NCBI GenBank assembly: GCA_022690815.1
Contig: JALCZJ010000005.1
Location: forward strand, 53,357 to 117,356
Origin: Ferrimicrobium sp.
Lineage (GTDB): Bacteria; Actinomycetota; Acidimicrobiia; Acidimicrobiales; Acidimicrobiaceae
Direction: 5' to 3'
DNA: 64,000 nt
Shown in pieces: positions 9,224 to 18,357 of the stretch. The notes beneath the pieces were generated by a model. The model did no database searches. It worked only from the letters and a program-made list of their open reading frames with translations, and had not been told where the DNA came from. Positions within the stretch are counted from its first letter, which is position 1. Every line of letters begins with the position of its first letter. A program made the translations under genes and the position numbers.

Positions 9224-10460
9224 ACCAGTTCCGACCAACAAAACGCCCACACAGCCAGGCCGTGAGAAATGCGGCGGCTCTGCCCTGCTGGCCGGTGCAC
9301 GAACCCCAAATGACACTTAGCAACACGAGCAACGACCTATCGGCTTCTCTTTCTGGTCAATAGCAACACGACGTTGCGAGTCAGTACCGTCGCCTCGAGA
9401 AACTCATTTGGTATCAGTATCGATACCCTAGTGTGCAAGCACTGGCATCACAACCCTCCTAGTGTGACGCTGCTAAGGTGACTCTCTTGGCCACACTCAG
9501 GGTCTGCGATCTCGTGCAGATACACCGCAGAGATATGAAGTCAGTACGAACATAAGCGAGCAACGAGCTAAGAATTGCGAACCAAGTCATGGGTGCGGCG
9601 CTCCTCCCAAGGAGTGCCAAGTTCACCAAGGGATGGTAACTCCAAGATCGAACACCTCCGACGGGCCGGGTTCTCGCCATTACCACGAGGGTTACTGCGC
9701 ACCATTGCCTGCGCTAGCTCATGCGAACCTGTCGCCCTAGTACCCTTATCCAAAGCGCGGTGCCTACAGTGTGCAACAGCACGAACCCTCACTGCATCAT
9801 GCTTAACCGAAGCCCATAGTCTTGATCACCCGGCTCCTGTATAGCCCAAGGGGTCAAGGCACCGACTCATCTGCATCGACGCGTGTGCAAGAATCGTTCG
9901 CCCAAGGGCATGCCCGTCCGATGGACTCTTAACCCCCGCAAGCAACAGGTACCCCAAGAGCGAACGATGGTATCCGTTCACCGGCTACGCCACGACGATA
10001 GTGTGTTTTAGGGCCAATACGGTGGAGTACGCTGGGACAGAACCCCCAGAAACAGAGATGTCGAGGCGTCCAGCAGCCCTGAGCTCCATGGCAACCAAGC
10101 TGGCCAACTATATCTGGCGCACCAGCTCGATACCCCGCCGTGCGAAGACCTCACCTGAGTGCCTGATCTTTGGCAATACAACCATCTGCTGGGGTGCCCA
10201 TGCAATGGGGGAACGACAATTCAGGGCACGACGGCGGGTGGCCCCAGCACCCGCCGTCAGCATGAGCGACCTAGTTCAAAGGCACAATCCGCCACCCACC
10301 ACGCCAGTTGCCTATCGCATCTCAACCGGCCGATGCCGTAACGGCTAGAACTCGCAATATACAAACAACACGTAGCCAATGCTCAAGGGAGTGTCCTCCT
10401 ACGCATGAAGCGCTGCAGCGAGAAGCCGAGCTGTGAAACGTGCCCTCTTGGTGACCTTGT
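9224..10460. other. Gene-poor stretch of 1.2 kb
   Basis: No open frame here looks like a protein: the longest are about 115 codons with erratic composition and no motif. A small inverted repeat, GGTATC-AGTATC-GATACC, lies at 9410-9427. No tRNA, IS end or CRISPR-like array was found. It may be decayed sequence, but no ancestor could be recognised. Confidence 0.45.
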
Positions 10461-10736
10461 TTAGGCGAGACTATCTTTGCTATCAACTGATCTCACTGTT
10501 CCGGCAGGAGTGTTGTGCACCTGCTCTTTGGTCACATCATGACGGCGGCCACTGCTCAAGGCCACCACGATGCGAAGAAGCAGCGTTACGATTCCAACGA
10601 TCAGCAAAATGAGACCAACCTCTGGGATTGAAAACCCAGTTATGCTCGCCGTGACGGCATATTTCAGTATCGCACCGATGGCAGCCAGCACGATCCCAAA
10701 AACGATAATTCCAGTGCCAAATGAACGGTTCCAAAT
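10461..10736 (-). CDS. Small two-helix membrane protein (DUF6458-like), possible ATT start
   Basis: Two transmembrane helices are visible: GTGIIVFGIVLAAIGAILKY and VGLILLIVGIVTLLLRIVVAL, joined by the short ITGFSIPE turn and followed by a polar 30-residue tail. The pattern resembles actinobacterial DUF6458 proteins. The family-like sequence extends upstream of the first ordinary start (GTG at 10691), so a shorter product would cut helix 1 in half. AGAGGTG stands 6 nt before an in-frame ATT at 10736, which I take as the candidate start (91 residues). Alternatively the true start codon has been lost and this is a pseudogene. Confidence 0.5.
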   Translation of the reverse strand: MWNRSFGTGIIVFGIVLAAIGAILKYAVTASITGFSIPEVGLILLIVGIVTLLLRIVVALSSGRRHDVTKEQVHNTPAGTVRSVDSKDSLA

Positions 10737-11452
10737 TCTGCACCTCTGCTGGTAACCTATGCCTGTTTATTGTTGATAAGCCGAAGAGCAAATATTCTTT
10801 ATCAAGTTCTTCCTGCCGTCACACAAGAACAATCCCAAGAAGCCCGGCGTAACGCACAACGAGCACCCGGACACAGGAGATCATCCACCTACCTGCTGAT
10901 CTGTGATAACGTTAACCACTCCCTTTGCCACTGAGGATACCTTGGTCGCAGCACCCTAGCACCTTTCGAATAGCTAGCACCACACAACAATTTCCATTCG
11001 TTGCAGCTATATCCTTGCTTCAATATCTCTGCTAAAGAGGCTCCGTTCGTCGCAGCTTACACATGCGGATAACAGTCACTGTAACGTTGACGTCTCAGGG
11101 CGACATTGCGGAACGACGCGAGCGCATTATGTCCTGGGTTGGAGCGTGTTGGACACCCTTATTCGTCACCAACCCTGTCGCAGGGCTATCCGGGGCCCAC
11201 CAGTTGGGCTACGATGTCCAAACTCGGCGGGTACATCACTGCTCTATCAGATGTAGCCTGCGACCCAAGACTTCTCAATCGCCGTTGTACCACGGTCGTT
11301 GTAGTCCATCGCAGACTAATGCATCGAAAGCTGCACCACTGTGTCGCTACTTGGTCGAGCTCGAGCCATACTCACCAGGGCTACCCAATGCCACAGGTTA
11401 TGCTGGCACACAACCCATGATCACAACAATGTCCCGAAACTATCCCCTGGCA
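10737..11452. other. Non-coding stretch with two copies of a short TTCGTYGCAGCT motif
   Basis: No credible gene. The motifs ATTCGTTGCAGCTATA (near 10996) and GTTCGTCGCAGCTTACA (near 11046) are about 50 bp apart. Related motifs occur in the groES-hisI gap near 26970 and 27080. Otherwise nothing was recognised. Confidence 0.4.
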
Positions 11453-12226
11453 TTAGGCGTCATCGAGAGCGGATCGCAGCTCATCAAGGAAGGCTGCCAG
11501 CGCATCAGGTGACTCACCATCGAGCAGGCGGCGCATCAGCGCGGAGCCAACCACAACGCCATCAGCACCAGCTCCAACCACCGAGCGAGCTTGTGCACCA
11601 TTGGAGATGCCGATACCGATGAGCACCGGCAGGGAGGTTCGCGGGCGGATCCTCGCTGCGATCGCCGTGGCGGTTGCAGCCAACTCCACTTGCTCGCCGG
11701 TAACCGCCATGCGTCCAACTCCATAGACAAACCCCTCTGCCACCGATAGGATCTCGTCGATCCGTTCGTCAGAAGTTGCAGGCGATATGAGCTGGACGGT
11801 TTCAAGATTCTCTCTGGCCGCCAACTCTCGCCAGCGGGCTCCCTCCTCGAACGGCAGATCAGGGATAATGACCCCATCGACACCAGAGCGTCGTAGTTCC
11901 CCTATTGCACGATCGTCACCCATATGATGAAAGATGTTGTAGTAGGTCATTACGACGATAGGGACACCAAAGCTCTGCTGGCGCAGCTCGGACAAGACCG
12001 AAAGGGGCGTCGCGCCACGGGCAAGCGCAGTCTCGCCTGCACGTTGAATCACCGGACCATCCATACTTGGGTCTGAAAACGGAATCCCAATCTCGACGGC
12101 GTCAGCCCCCCGTTCGACAACCAGCTCCACAAGCGACAACCAGTCAGCCTCCACTCCGGCCATGATATAGGGGACCAACAGCCGGCGACCCCGAGTTCGA
12201 AGATCTTGGAGCGTCCTCTCAAGCAT
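11453..12226 (-). CDS. trpA: Tryptophan synthase alpha subunit
   Basis: Cleaves indole-3-glycerol phosphate to indole and glyceraldehyde 3-phosphate; the indole passes to TrpB. The 257 residues are a normal length. Visible are the catalytic Glu in [20 protein letters not shown], the [11 protein letters not shown] segment and the phosphate-binding [11 protein letters not shown] and [11 protein letters not shown]. Start: ATG at 12226, preceded by GGAAGGAGAG and overlapping the trpB end by 8 bp, so the two subunits are translationally coupled. Last gene of trpCFBA. Confidence 0.95.
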   Translation of the reverse strand: MLERTLQDLRTRGRRLLVPYIMAGVEADWLSLVELVVERGADAVEIGIPFSDPSMDGPVIQRAGETALARGATPLSVLSELRQQSFGVPIVVMTYYNIFHHMGDDRAIGELRRSGVDGVIIPDLPFEEGARWRELAARENLETVQLISPATSDERIDEILSVAEGFVYGVGRMAVTGEQVELAATATAIAARIRPRTSLPVLIGIGISNGAQARSVVGAGADGVVVGSALMRRLLDGESPDALAAFLDELRSALDDA

Positions 12227-13403
12227 ACGACTCTCCTTCCAGGAAGCCCAGACGTTCGGCGATGGTCTCGGCGTCCTTATCGCCACGGCCTGATAGAGTG
12301 AGAACGACGGAAGTTCCGGCGATCTCCTCACGATGCTGAACGAGCCAAGCGACGGCGTGCGCGGATTCGAGCGCGCAGATAATCCCTTCCAGCCTCGCCA
12401 GTAAACGCACGGCATCGAGCACTTGGTCATCGTTGACCTGATCATAACGAGCGCGCCCAATGGTATGGAGATAGGCGTGCTCTGGTCCGACCCCCGGGTA
12501 GTCGAGTCCTGCCGAGATCGAACTCGCCTCATTCACCTGGCCAAACTCGTCTTGAAGGAAATAGGACTCCATGCCATGGACAATGCCTCCAACCCCTCGT
12601 CCAATGGCCGCACCCCCTTCGGGTTCGACCCCAACCAGACGTGCCGAGGTGTCGACAAAGCCCGCGAACGTCCCCGCTGCATTCGAGCCTCCACCGACAC
12701 AGGCTACGACCCAATCGGGAGTAGAACCAGTGGCAACAAGATATTGGCTACGGGCCTCGTCTCCAATGACACGCTGAAACTCGCGCACCATCCACGGATA
12801 CGGATGGGGCCCCATGACGCTGCCGATGCAATAGTGGGTGTCCTCCAACGCGGCCACCCAACTACGCATCGCCTCGTTGACCGCATCCTTTAACGTGCGA
12901 GAACCCGACTTCACCGGCTCCACCTCGGCACCAAGCAGCCGCATCCGAAAGACATTCAACGACTGACGCTTCACGTCAACTTCCCCCATGTAGACCTTGG
13001 CATCCAGCCCAAGCAGGGCAGCCGCGGTCGCCGTCGCTACACCGTGCTGGCCAGCACCGGTCTCGGCGATGAGGCGAGTTTTCCCCATCCGACGTGCCAA
13101 CAACGCTTGGCCAATCACGTTGTTGATCTTGTGGGAACCTGTGTGGGCAAGATCTTCACGCTTCAGCCAAATCTGAGCACCAAGGTGCTCCGAGAGACGC
13201 TCCGCGAGGTAAAGACGTGTGGGGCGCCCAGCGTAACTCTCCAAGGTGGAGGTGTACTGGGCACGAAACAACGGGTCTGTCCAAGCCTCGCGGAACGCTA
13301 CTTCGAGTTCAAGGACCGCAGGCATGAGCGACTCGGGTACGTATCGCCCGCCGAACCCACCGAATCTCCCCGTCGCATCCGGGCTTCCCATCACACTCGT
13401 CAC
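12219..13403 (-). CDS. trpB: Tryptophan synthase beta subunit
   Basis: PLP enzyme that joins indole and serine to tryptophan. The 394-residue protein has the PLP lysine Lys92 in [14 protein letters not shown], the catalytic Glu in [11 protein letters not shown], the phosphate loop [10 protein letters not shown] and the C-terminal LSGRGDKD. Start: GTG at 13403, with GAGGAG about 10 nt upstream. A 149-bp gap separates it from trpF, and it overlaps trpA by 8 bp. Confidence 0.96.
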   Translation of the reverse strand: MTSVMGSPDATGRFGGFGGRYVPESLMPAVLELEVAFREAWTDPLFRAQYTSTLESYAGRPTRLYLAERLSEHLGAQIWLKREDLAHTGSHKINNVIGQALLARRMGKTRLIAETGAGQHGVATATAAALLGLDAKVYMGEVDVKRQSLNVFRMRLLGAEVEPVKSGSRTLKDAVNEAMRSWVAALEDTHYCIGSVMGPHPYPWMVREFQRVIGDEARSQYLVATGSTPDWVVACVGGGSNAAGTFAGFVDTSARLVGVEPEGGAAIGRGVGGIVHGMESYFLQDEFGQVNEASSISAGLDYPGVGPEHAYLHTIGRARYDQVNDDQVLDAVRLLARLEGIICALESAHAVAWLVQHREEIAGTSVVLTLSGRGDKDAETIAERLGFLEGESYA

Positions 13404-13552
13404 TGCTTGACTCCTCTACTCATTTCAACTAATCAACTTGATCAGTACCACTTCCAGTGTGACCATCGCAGGGTGCGCCTCATGCCCGCTGTCACCACCA
13501 AAGCGTAACGCCTCAGCGGTATCCTCCGTTGGCAACCTCCAAAGCCTCGCCT

Positions 13553-14338
13553 TTATTGCCAACTCCGCACCGCGTCGATGAACGCACGCATCTTCCTTGG
13601 GTCCTTGCGTCCTGGTGCCTGCTCAACCCCACTGGATACGTCTACCCCATCGGGTCGAACCTCTTGCATGGCGAGCCTAACGTTGTCGACCCGCAGACCT
13701 CCCGCCAGAATCAACCGTGGCCCCTCAGCATGCACGACCAAATCAGGGTCCCGAGCACCAACACCTATCGCCGGGCGTGCTATTGCAGCTGGCGGCGTTG
13801 TAGTCACCGTCAGCGCTCGGTCCCTTAAACTTACAGCCCGACTCAGGTCGCCGCAAGCATCGCTGCCCGGCGTTGATGCTGGCTTCGCCTGCTCGAACCG
13901 ATGTCGCAACACACCCCAGTCTGGAGGCACCCCTGACCCGGGTTGTGGCCCATCACCAAGGATTGCCCAGACGTCCGGGTAGCGAGCAACGAGGTCGACA
14001 AATGTTTCACCGATCGGTATCGCTTTGATCACCAGGGGTATCTTTTGGCACAAAGAGTCGACCTCGGCCGGGGATTCATTGCCGTGCAGCTGCGCGCCGC
14101 TCAAACCCAGAGAGGTAACGATCCTCGCTACCCGATCAACGGTTTCGTCGACAAAGACGCCGAAGGTTTGGATCGATTCCGGTAACCCATCGAGGATCTG
14201 CGCCACCTGTTCGACACTCACCTGCCGTCGCGATTGTGCAAACACAAACCCGATAGCATCGGCGCCGAGGGACAAAGCGCTGCGTGCATCTTCGACGTTG
14301 GTGATACCGCAGATCTTGATGAAAACCTCGTTCGGCAT
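13553..14338 (-). CDS. trpF: Phosphoribosylanthranilate isomerase with an unusual insertion
   Basis: Isomerises phosphoribosylanthranilate to CdRP in tryptophan synthesis. The N-terminal KICGITNVEDA signature (catalytic Cys10), FVFAQSRRQV, QLHGNE and C-terminal LILAGGLRVDNV and GVDVSSGVE are intact. At 261 residues it is about 50 longer than usual. The extra sequence lies at about residues 149-206, between the DW of the active-site Asp loop and the strand before the phosphate site. It is rich in Ala, Pro, Thr and Arg. Start: ATG at 14338, which places the family N-terminus correctly; the longer open frame to 14383 is not family-like. Confidence 0.9.
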   Translation of the reverse strand: MPNEVFIKICGITNVEDARSALSLGADAIGFVFAQSRRQVSVEQVAQILDGLPESIQTFGVFVDETVDRVARIVTSLGLSGAQLHGNESPAEVDSLCQKIPLVIKAIPIGETFVDLVARYPDVWAILGDGPQPGSGVPPDWGVLRHRFEQAKPASTPGSDACGDLSRAVSLRDRALTVTTTPPAAIARPAIGVGARDPDLVVHAEGPRLILAGGLRVDNVRLAMQEVRPDGVDVSSGVEQAPGRKDPRKMRAFIDAVRSWQ

Positions 14339-14386
14339 TAAAAACCTAATCCATGACTTGCGTAATGCCTCATGGAGCCACAAGCG

Positions 14387-15172
14387 TCACCCACCACGGA
14401 GTGCTCGCAACATAGCAACACGATCCCTGGCACGCATGAGGGTTTCTCCGACCAAGATCGCGTCGTATCCTCCAGCTGCCAACGCACGCGCATCCGCTGG
14501 ACCTTGCACCCCAGATTCAGCAACCACCGGAAACTCGTTGCCAAGCTCCTTGCGATATGCGAGTGCTCGCGCAGGATCAACCTCAAAGGTGACGAGATCT
14601 CGCTGGTTAATGCCGATGGCCCCGCGAAAACCGAGTCCGGCAAGATCTACCTCGACGATTTCGTGAGGATCATGCACCTCAAGCAAGATCTCAAGTCCAA
14701 TCGTTGCGCTAAAGACAATCAGACGCTCGAGAGCGTCACGCGACATGGCAGATGCTATCAACAGTGCCGCTGAAGCACCATGCAACCGAGCGTCGCACAG
14801 ATCACGCTCACTGAGTAAAAAGTCCTTACGGAGCACCGGCACATCGACCGCGGTGGCAACGCTCATGAGATCGTCAAGACTGCCGCCAAAATGGGGGGTA
14901 TCGGTCAACACCGAGATCGCTGCTGCTCCACCTTGTTCGTACTCGTACGCGATATCCGCCGGAACCACCTCTGCCTCGATCATGGATCCTCGAACGGGGG
15001 AACGCCGCTTGACCTCAGCGATAACCCCCAGGCCGGTAGCACACAACGCCGCCGAAAAGCTCGCGACCTCGGGCACCGAATCACAGGCCGACCGTAGTTG
15101 GTCAAGGGAACGGTGATCGTCCATGCAGCGCTGTCGGTGCAGGGCAAGGATCGAATCAAGATAGGTGGCCAT
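14387..15172 (-). CDS. trpC: Indole-3-glycerol phosphate synthase
   Basis: Ring-closing decarboxylation of CdRP to indole-3-glycerol phosphate. The 261-residue barrel has the catalytic Lys in VIAEVKRRSP, the second Lys in VPVLRKDFLL, EILLEVHD, GINQRDLVTFEVD and the phosphate-binding AESGVQ and ILVGETLMRA. First gene of trpCFBA; a 48-bp gap leads to trpF. It has a leaderless-type promoter (TAGCCT, 6 nt before the ATG), so a trp leader-peptide attenuator is not possible at this promoter. Confidence 0.95.
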   Translation of the reverse strand: MATYLDSILALHRQRCMDDHRSLDQLRSACDSVPEVASFSAALCATGLGVIAEVKRRSPVRGSMIEAEVVPADIAYEYEQGGAAAISVLTDTPHFGGSLDDLMSVATAVDVPVLRKDFLLSERDLCDARLHGASAALLIASAMSRDALERLIVFSATIGLEILLEVHDPHEIVEVDLAGLGFRGAIGINQRDLVTFEVDPARALAYRKELGNEFPVVAESGVQGPADARALAAGGYDAILVGETLMRARDRVAMLRALRGG

Positions 15173-15178
15173 AGTCCC

Positions 15179-15184
15179 AGGCTA
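15179..15184 (-). promoter_or_regulatory. Leaderless-type -10 element TAGCCT of the trpCFBA operon
   Basis: Minus-strand TAGCCT, 6 nt upstream of the trpC ATG at 15172. No Shine-Dalgarno sequence or leader lies between. Confidence 0.55.
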
Positions 15185-15261
15185 CCCGCCACCGTACCGA
15201 GATTTTCGGTCTAAGAGCGAAGTTTCTTTGCAATACTTGTACTATGCAAGCGAATCTCCGA

Positions 15262-15267
15262 TACAAT
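15262..15267 (+). promoter_or_regulatory. -10 element TACAAT before the repeat-bearing ORF
   Basis: TACAAT ends 6 nt before an ATG at 15274, the same geometry as the other leaderless genes here. A TTGTAC hexamer at 15237-15242 is a possible -35 at 19-bp spacing. Confidence 0.45.
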
Positions 15268-15273
15268 GGACGT

Positions 15274-15588
15274 ATGGCAATACTCGAGAGTTGTGTCGAC
15301 AGGCTCAGCCTCAGCGACAAATTCAGCCTCAGCGACAAATTCAGCCTCAGCCAAATGAAGCCGTCCGAGATGAAGTTCAGCCAAACGAAGAGGAGCCAAC
15401 ACAAACTGGGCCTGTCGGAGCTGGAGGGATGCCAATGGGTGACGCAGCGTACCTCGGTATCTGACGGTAACGCCGTCCAATTGTCTAGCCACAATGGTGG
15501 GCCGCTACCGGCCATCTTGGCAAAGAGACAGATTAGGGAGCAACGAAGGCAAGATACAGACTTGGATTGGAGCGAGTGCACGTGTTAG
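15274..15588 (+). CDS. Hypothetical 104-residue protein with hexad repeats, coupled to the MFS gene
   Basis: Not a family I recognise. Residues about 12-45 form imperfect six-residue repeats ([24 protein letters not shown] and weaker copies), rich in Ser, Lys and Leu and probably amphipathic. There is no signal peptide or membrane segment. Its end overlaps the MFS start by 7-22 nt, suggesting a translational leader or partner for the pump. Doubt remains: a second open frame through the same repeat reads [14 protein letters not shown] and ends at 15464, so the coding frame is not certain. GC at third codon positions is higher in the frame reported here. Confidence 0.4.
   Translation: MAILESCVDRLSLSDKFSLSDKFSLSQMKPSEMKFSQTKRSQHKLGLSELEGCQWVTQRTSVSDGNAVQLSSHNGGPLPAILAKRQIREQRRQDTDLDWSECTC
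15306..15351 (+). repeat. 18-bp direct tandem repeat, about 2.6 copies
   Basis: The unit CAGCCTCAGCGACAAATT occurs at 15306-15323 and identically at 15324-15341, followed by a partial third copy. Decayed copies (AAGTTCAGCCAAACGAAG) continue to about 15395. Because 18 is a multiple of 3, all frames stay open across it. Confidence 0.85.
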
Positions 15589-17462
15589 GAGACCAGCAGA
15601 CTCAGGTTAAGCAGTCCTTACGGGAGCGGTCGTTCAGGATCACCGAACACCCTCGCTATAAGTGGATCGTACTCTCAAACACCACCCTCGGAATCCTGAT
15701 GGCAACCATCAACTCGTCCATTGTGTTGATCTCGCTACCGGAGATCTTTAACGGTATCAAGCTGAACCCACTCGCTCCCGCAAACACCTCGTATTTCCTC
15801 TGGGTGCTCATGGGGTACTTGGTCGTCACCGCCGTTATGGTCGTGAGCTTCGGTCGCCTCGGAGATATGTACGGCCGAGCACGCATGTACAACATGGGTT
15901 TTGCCACGTTCACAATTTTTTCGATCCTCCTCTCAATCACCTGGATGCACGGCGGTGGTGGTGCGCTCTGGCTCATCGGCATGCGGCTTGGTCAGGGTCT
16001 TGGTGGCGCCTTATTGATGGCGAACTCGGCAGCGCTGTTAACTGATGCCTTCCCCTCCAATCAACGTGGGCTTGCACTCGGAATCAACAACGTCGCCGCT
16101 ATCGCCGGCTCGTTTCTGGGACTCATCATGGGCGGACTGCTAGCTCCAATATCGTGGCGCGCCGTCTTCTTGGTCTCGGTACCCTTTGGCATGATTGGCA
16201 CCGTGTGGGCCTACATCATGCTTCACGATCTCGGCAAGAAGGTCAAGGCTCACATCGATGTTCTTGGAAACCTCGTCTTCGCAGTCGGTCTCATATCGAT
16301 TCTGGTCGGGATCACCTATGGTCTGCAACCGTATGGTGGGTCAACCATGGGCTGGACCAACCCAGGGGTGCTCGCGGCGTTGATTGGCGGCGTCCTCACG
16401 CTCATCAGCTTCGTCGCCATCGAGCTAAAGCGAGCTGAACCGATGATGAATGTTCGTCTCTTTAAAATCCGTCCCTATACCGCCGGAAACCTCGCGAGCC
16501 TCCTGGCATCGCTCGGTCGAGGTGGCATGATGTTCATCCTCATCATCTGGCTTCAGGGTATCTGGTTGCCCGAGCATGGCTATTCGTACTCCTCAACGCC
16601 CCTTTGGGCTGGTATCTATCTTGTCCCACTCACCATCGGCTTTCTCGCCGCTGGTCCGGTCTCTGGCTATCTCTCCGATCGCTTCGGCGCACGTCCCTTC
16701 GCAACCGGTGGCATGGTCGTAGCAGCCCTCTCGTTCATCCTCTTGATCTACCTCCCCGTGGACTTCTCCTACCCACTCTTTGCCGCCCTTCTGTTGCTTA
16801 ATGGGCTTGCCATGGGTCTGTTTGCCTCGCCGAACCGAGCAGGCATCATGAACAGCCTGCCGGTCAACGAACGTGGCGTTGGCGCAGGCATGGCAGCCAC
16901 CTTCCAGAACTCGGCGATGGTGCTTTCGATCGGCGTCTTCTTTACCCTGATGATCTTTGGGCTCCAGGCGTACCTCCCGCACGCACTTTTGACCGGCTTG
17001 ACGCACCAGCACGTACCGTTCAACGTCGCCAAGGGTATCTCCGTGCTACCTCCGGTCAGCCTCCTATTCGCAGCGTTCCTCGGCTACAACCCAGTCTCCA
17101 AGCTCATCGGATCGTCGGTGCTCTCGAAGCTACCGACCTCCAACGCCCGCTACCTCACTGGCCGCTACTATTTCCCGCACCTGATCTCGCATCCGTTCGG
17201 CCATGGATTGGCTGAGGCCTTCGTCTTCGCCGCCCTGGCCTGCCTGGTTGCCGCCGTCGCATCCTGGTTGCGAGGTGGCAAATACACCGCTAGTGACATC
17301 GACCCAACGTCGCCAAGTGACGAGGAGTTCGAGCGCGAACTCGGTGAGTTGCGTGATGGACCAGCATCGATCGCGGCCAGACCTGGAACCAACCCTACGG
17401 TGCCAACCTCAAGTCGCGCCCAAGGTTTGCCTCCGACCGACCCACCGATACCTTCCGATTGA
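15567..17462 (+). CDS. MFS transporter, DHA2 (EmrB/QacA) family, 14 TM
   Basis: Proton-driven export pump of the 14-helix drug:H+ antiporter group; the substrate is unknown. In 631 residues I see many hydrophobic helices, the motif-A loop [12 protein letters not shown] after TM2, the [20 protein letters not shown] motif typical of DHA2 carriers, and a second motif-A-like [12 protein letters not shown] polar cytoplasmic tail of about 60 residues rich in Pro, Thr and Ser ends the protein. Start candidates are TTG 15567 and GTG 15576 or 15582, all overlapping the preceding small ORF; none has a strong ribosome site. A two-component system follows directly and may respond to the same stress (inference). 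Confidence 0.9.
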   Translation: MERVHVLGDQQTQVKQSLRERSFRITEHPRYKWIVLSNTTLGILMATINSSIVLISLPEIFNGIKLNPLAPANTSYFLWVLMGYLVVTAVMVVSFGRLGDMYGRARMYNMGFATFTIFSILLSITWMHGGGGALWLIGMRLGQGLGGALLMANSAALLTDAFPSNQRGLALGINNVAAIAGSFLGLIMGGLLAPISWRAVFLVSVPFGMIGTVWAYIMLHDLGKKVKAHIDVLGNLVFAVGLISILVGITYGLQPYGGSTMGWTNPGVLAALIGGVLTLISFVAIELKRAEPMMNVRLFKIRPYTAGNLASLLASLGRGGMMFILIIWLQGIWLPEHGYSYSSTPLWAGIYLVPLTIGFLAAGPVSGYLSDRFGARPFATGGMVVAALSFILLIYLPVDFSYPLFAALLLLNGLAMGLFASPNRAGIMNSLPVNERGVGAGMAATFQNSAMVLSIGVFFTLMIFGLQAYLPHALLTGLTHQHVPFNVAKGISVLPPVSLLFAAFLGYNPVSKLIGSSVLSKLPTSNARYLTGRYYFPHLISHPFGHGLAEAFVFAALACLVAAVASWLRGGKYTASDIDPTSPSDEEFERELGELRDGPASIAARPGTNPTVPTSSRAQGLPPTDPPIPSD

Positions 17463-17578
17463 TGTTCTCGCGAAGAGATACCCGGTCGGCGTTGCCTGTG
17501 ACCCTGTTGACGCTGTCATCATGTTGAACGCCACCTCCTTGAACACAGGGACAGCACGCGACAACCCGAACCGCGAGA

Positions 17579-17584
17579 TTAGGT
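17579..17584 (+). promoter_or_regulatory. Leaderless-type -10 element TTAGGT
   Basis: TTAGGT lies 8 nt before the response-regulator ATG at 17593, with no Shine-Dalgarno sequence between. Confidence 0.4.
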
Positions 17585-17592
17585 AACTGGCT

Positions 17593-18357
17593 ATGCTCGG
17601 TTCCGTGCGAGAGAACGCGACGGCCCCAGCTCCTGCCATGCCCCTTAACACAACCCTTGGGCATCCAACAACGCCTGTAGATCCGTTACGTGCCGTAGTG
17701 CTCGTGGTCGAAGACGATCCCTCGATCGCTGAACTCCTCTGCGCCTACCTTAAAGGGGCCTCCTTTGACCCTGTGGTTGCAACCTCGGGAGAAACGGCGC
17801 TTGCTCGCTATGGTGAGACTCAACCTATCGCCGTCATCTTGGATCTCAACCTCCCTGGGGACCTCGACGGCCTCGATGTCTGCCGCGCGCTACGGACGCG
17901 CTCCGATGTTCCGATTGTGATGCTGTCCGCGCGCGACCAGGAGCTCGATCGGATCTTCGGCCTCGAAATCGGAGCCGATGACTACGTCACGAAACCGTTC
18001 TCTCCGCGTGAACTCATCGCCAGGCTGAATGCGATTCTACGTCGTACAACGACACTTACGCCCGGCACCGCCAGAGTCGAAACCCTCGGCCCGATCACCT
18101 GGGATCAACGCCGTCGCAGCGCAACGCTCGACGATACGATCATCGCGTTAACAAATCGGGAGTTTGACCTCCTAGGGTTCCTCTTGATGCATCGTGGGGT
18201 CGCGCTGTCGCGACGAGAACTTCTCGATGGTGTCTGGGGTCCCGAATGGTACGGAGATGATCGCACCGTCGATGTTCACATCCGCCAACTGCGCCGCAAG
18301 TTCGCTGAGGCGCTCCCGATCTCAACGGTTTGGGGGGTCGGCTATCGCTTGGCGTAA
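17593..18357 (+). CDS. OmpR/PhoB-type response regulator
   Basis: Receiver domain (about 34-150) plus winged-helix DNA-binding domain (about 158-254). The acidic pair Asp41-Asp42, phosphoacceptor Asp84 in VILDLNLPGD, the Ser of MLSAR and Lys of YVTKPFSP are all present, so phosphorylation should work. The winged helix ends with the usual RTVDVHIRQLRRKF and VWGVGYRLA. An N-terminal extension of about 30 residues is unusual; an internal ATG at 17638 would remove half of it. The downstream kinase gene overlaps this one. Regulated genes are unknown. Confidence 0.93.
   Translation: MLGSVRENATAPAPAMPLNTTLGHPTTPVDPLRAVVLVVEDDPSIAELLCAYLKGASFDPVVATSGETALARYGETQPIAVILDLNLPGDLDGLDVCRALRTRSDVPIVMLSARDQELDRIFGLEIGADDYVTKPFSPRELIARLNAILRRTTTLTPGTARVETLGPITWDQRRRSATLDDTIIALTNREFDLLGFLLMHRGVALSRRELLDGVWGPEWYGDDRTVDVHIRQLRRKFAEALPISTVWGVGYRLA

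Noticed and set aside
8204..11452. tRNA or rRNA genes in the gene-poor 8-11 kb stretch
   Set aside because: No T-arm GTTCGANNC with matching acceptor stem and CCA-type end was found, and no rRNA-like sequence.
12423..12893. Plus-strand 156-codon ORF inside trpB
   Set aside because: It is antisense to a well-conserved gene and has no motif or start signal.
14387..15184. trp attenuator before trpC
   Set aside because: The -10 element lies only 6 nt before the ATG, so there is no room for a leader at this promoter.
15306..15351. CRISPR-like array
   Set aside because: The copies are directly adjacent without spacers and decay after the second copy.
15240..15464. Q/P-rich ORF through the same repeat (QPQRQIQP frame) as the real gene
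   Set aside because: It lacks a good start, and its third-position base use is less GC-rich than the frame that has the leaderless start; kept only as an alternative in the ORF entry.
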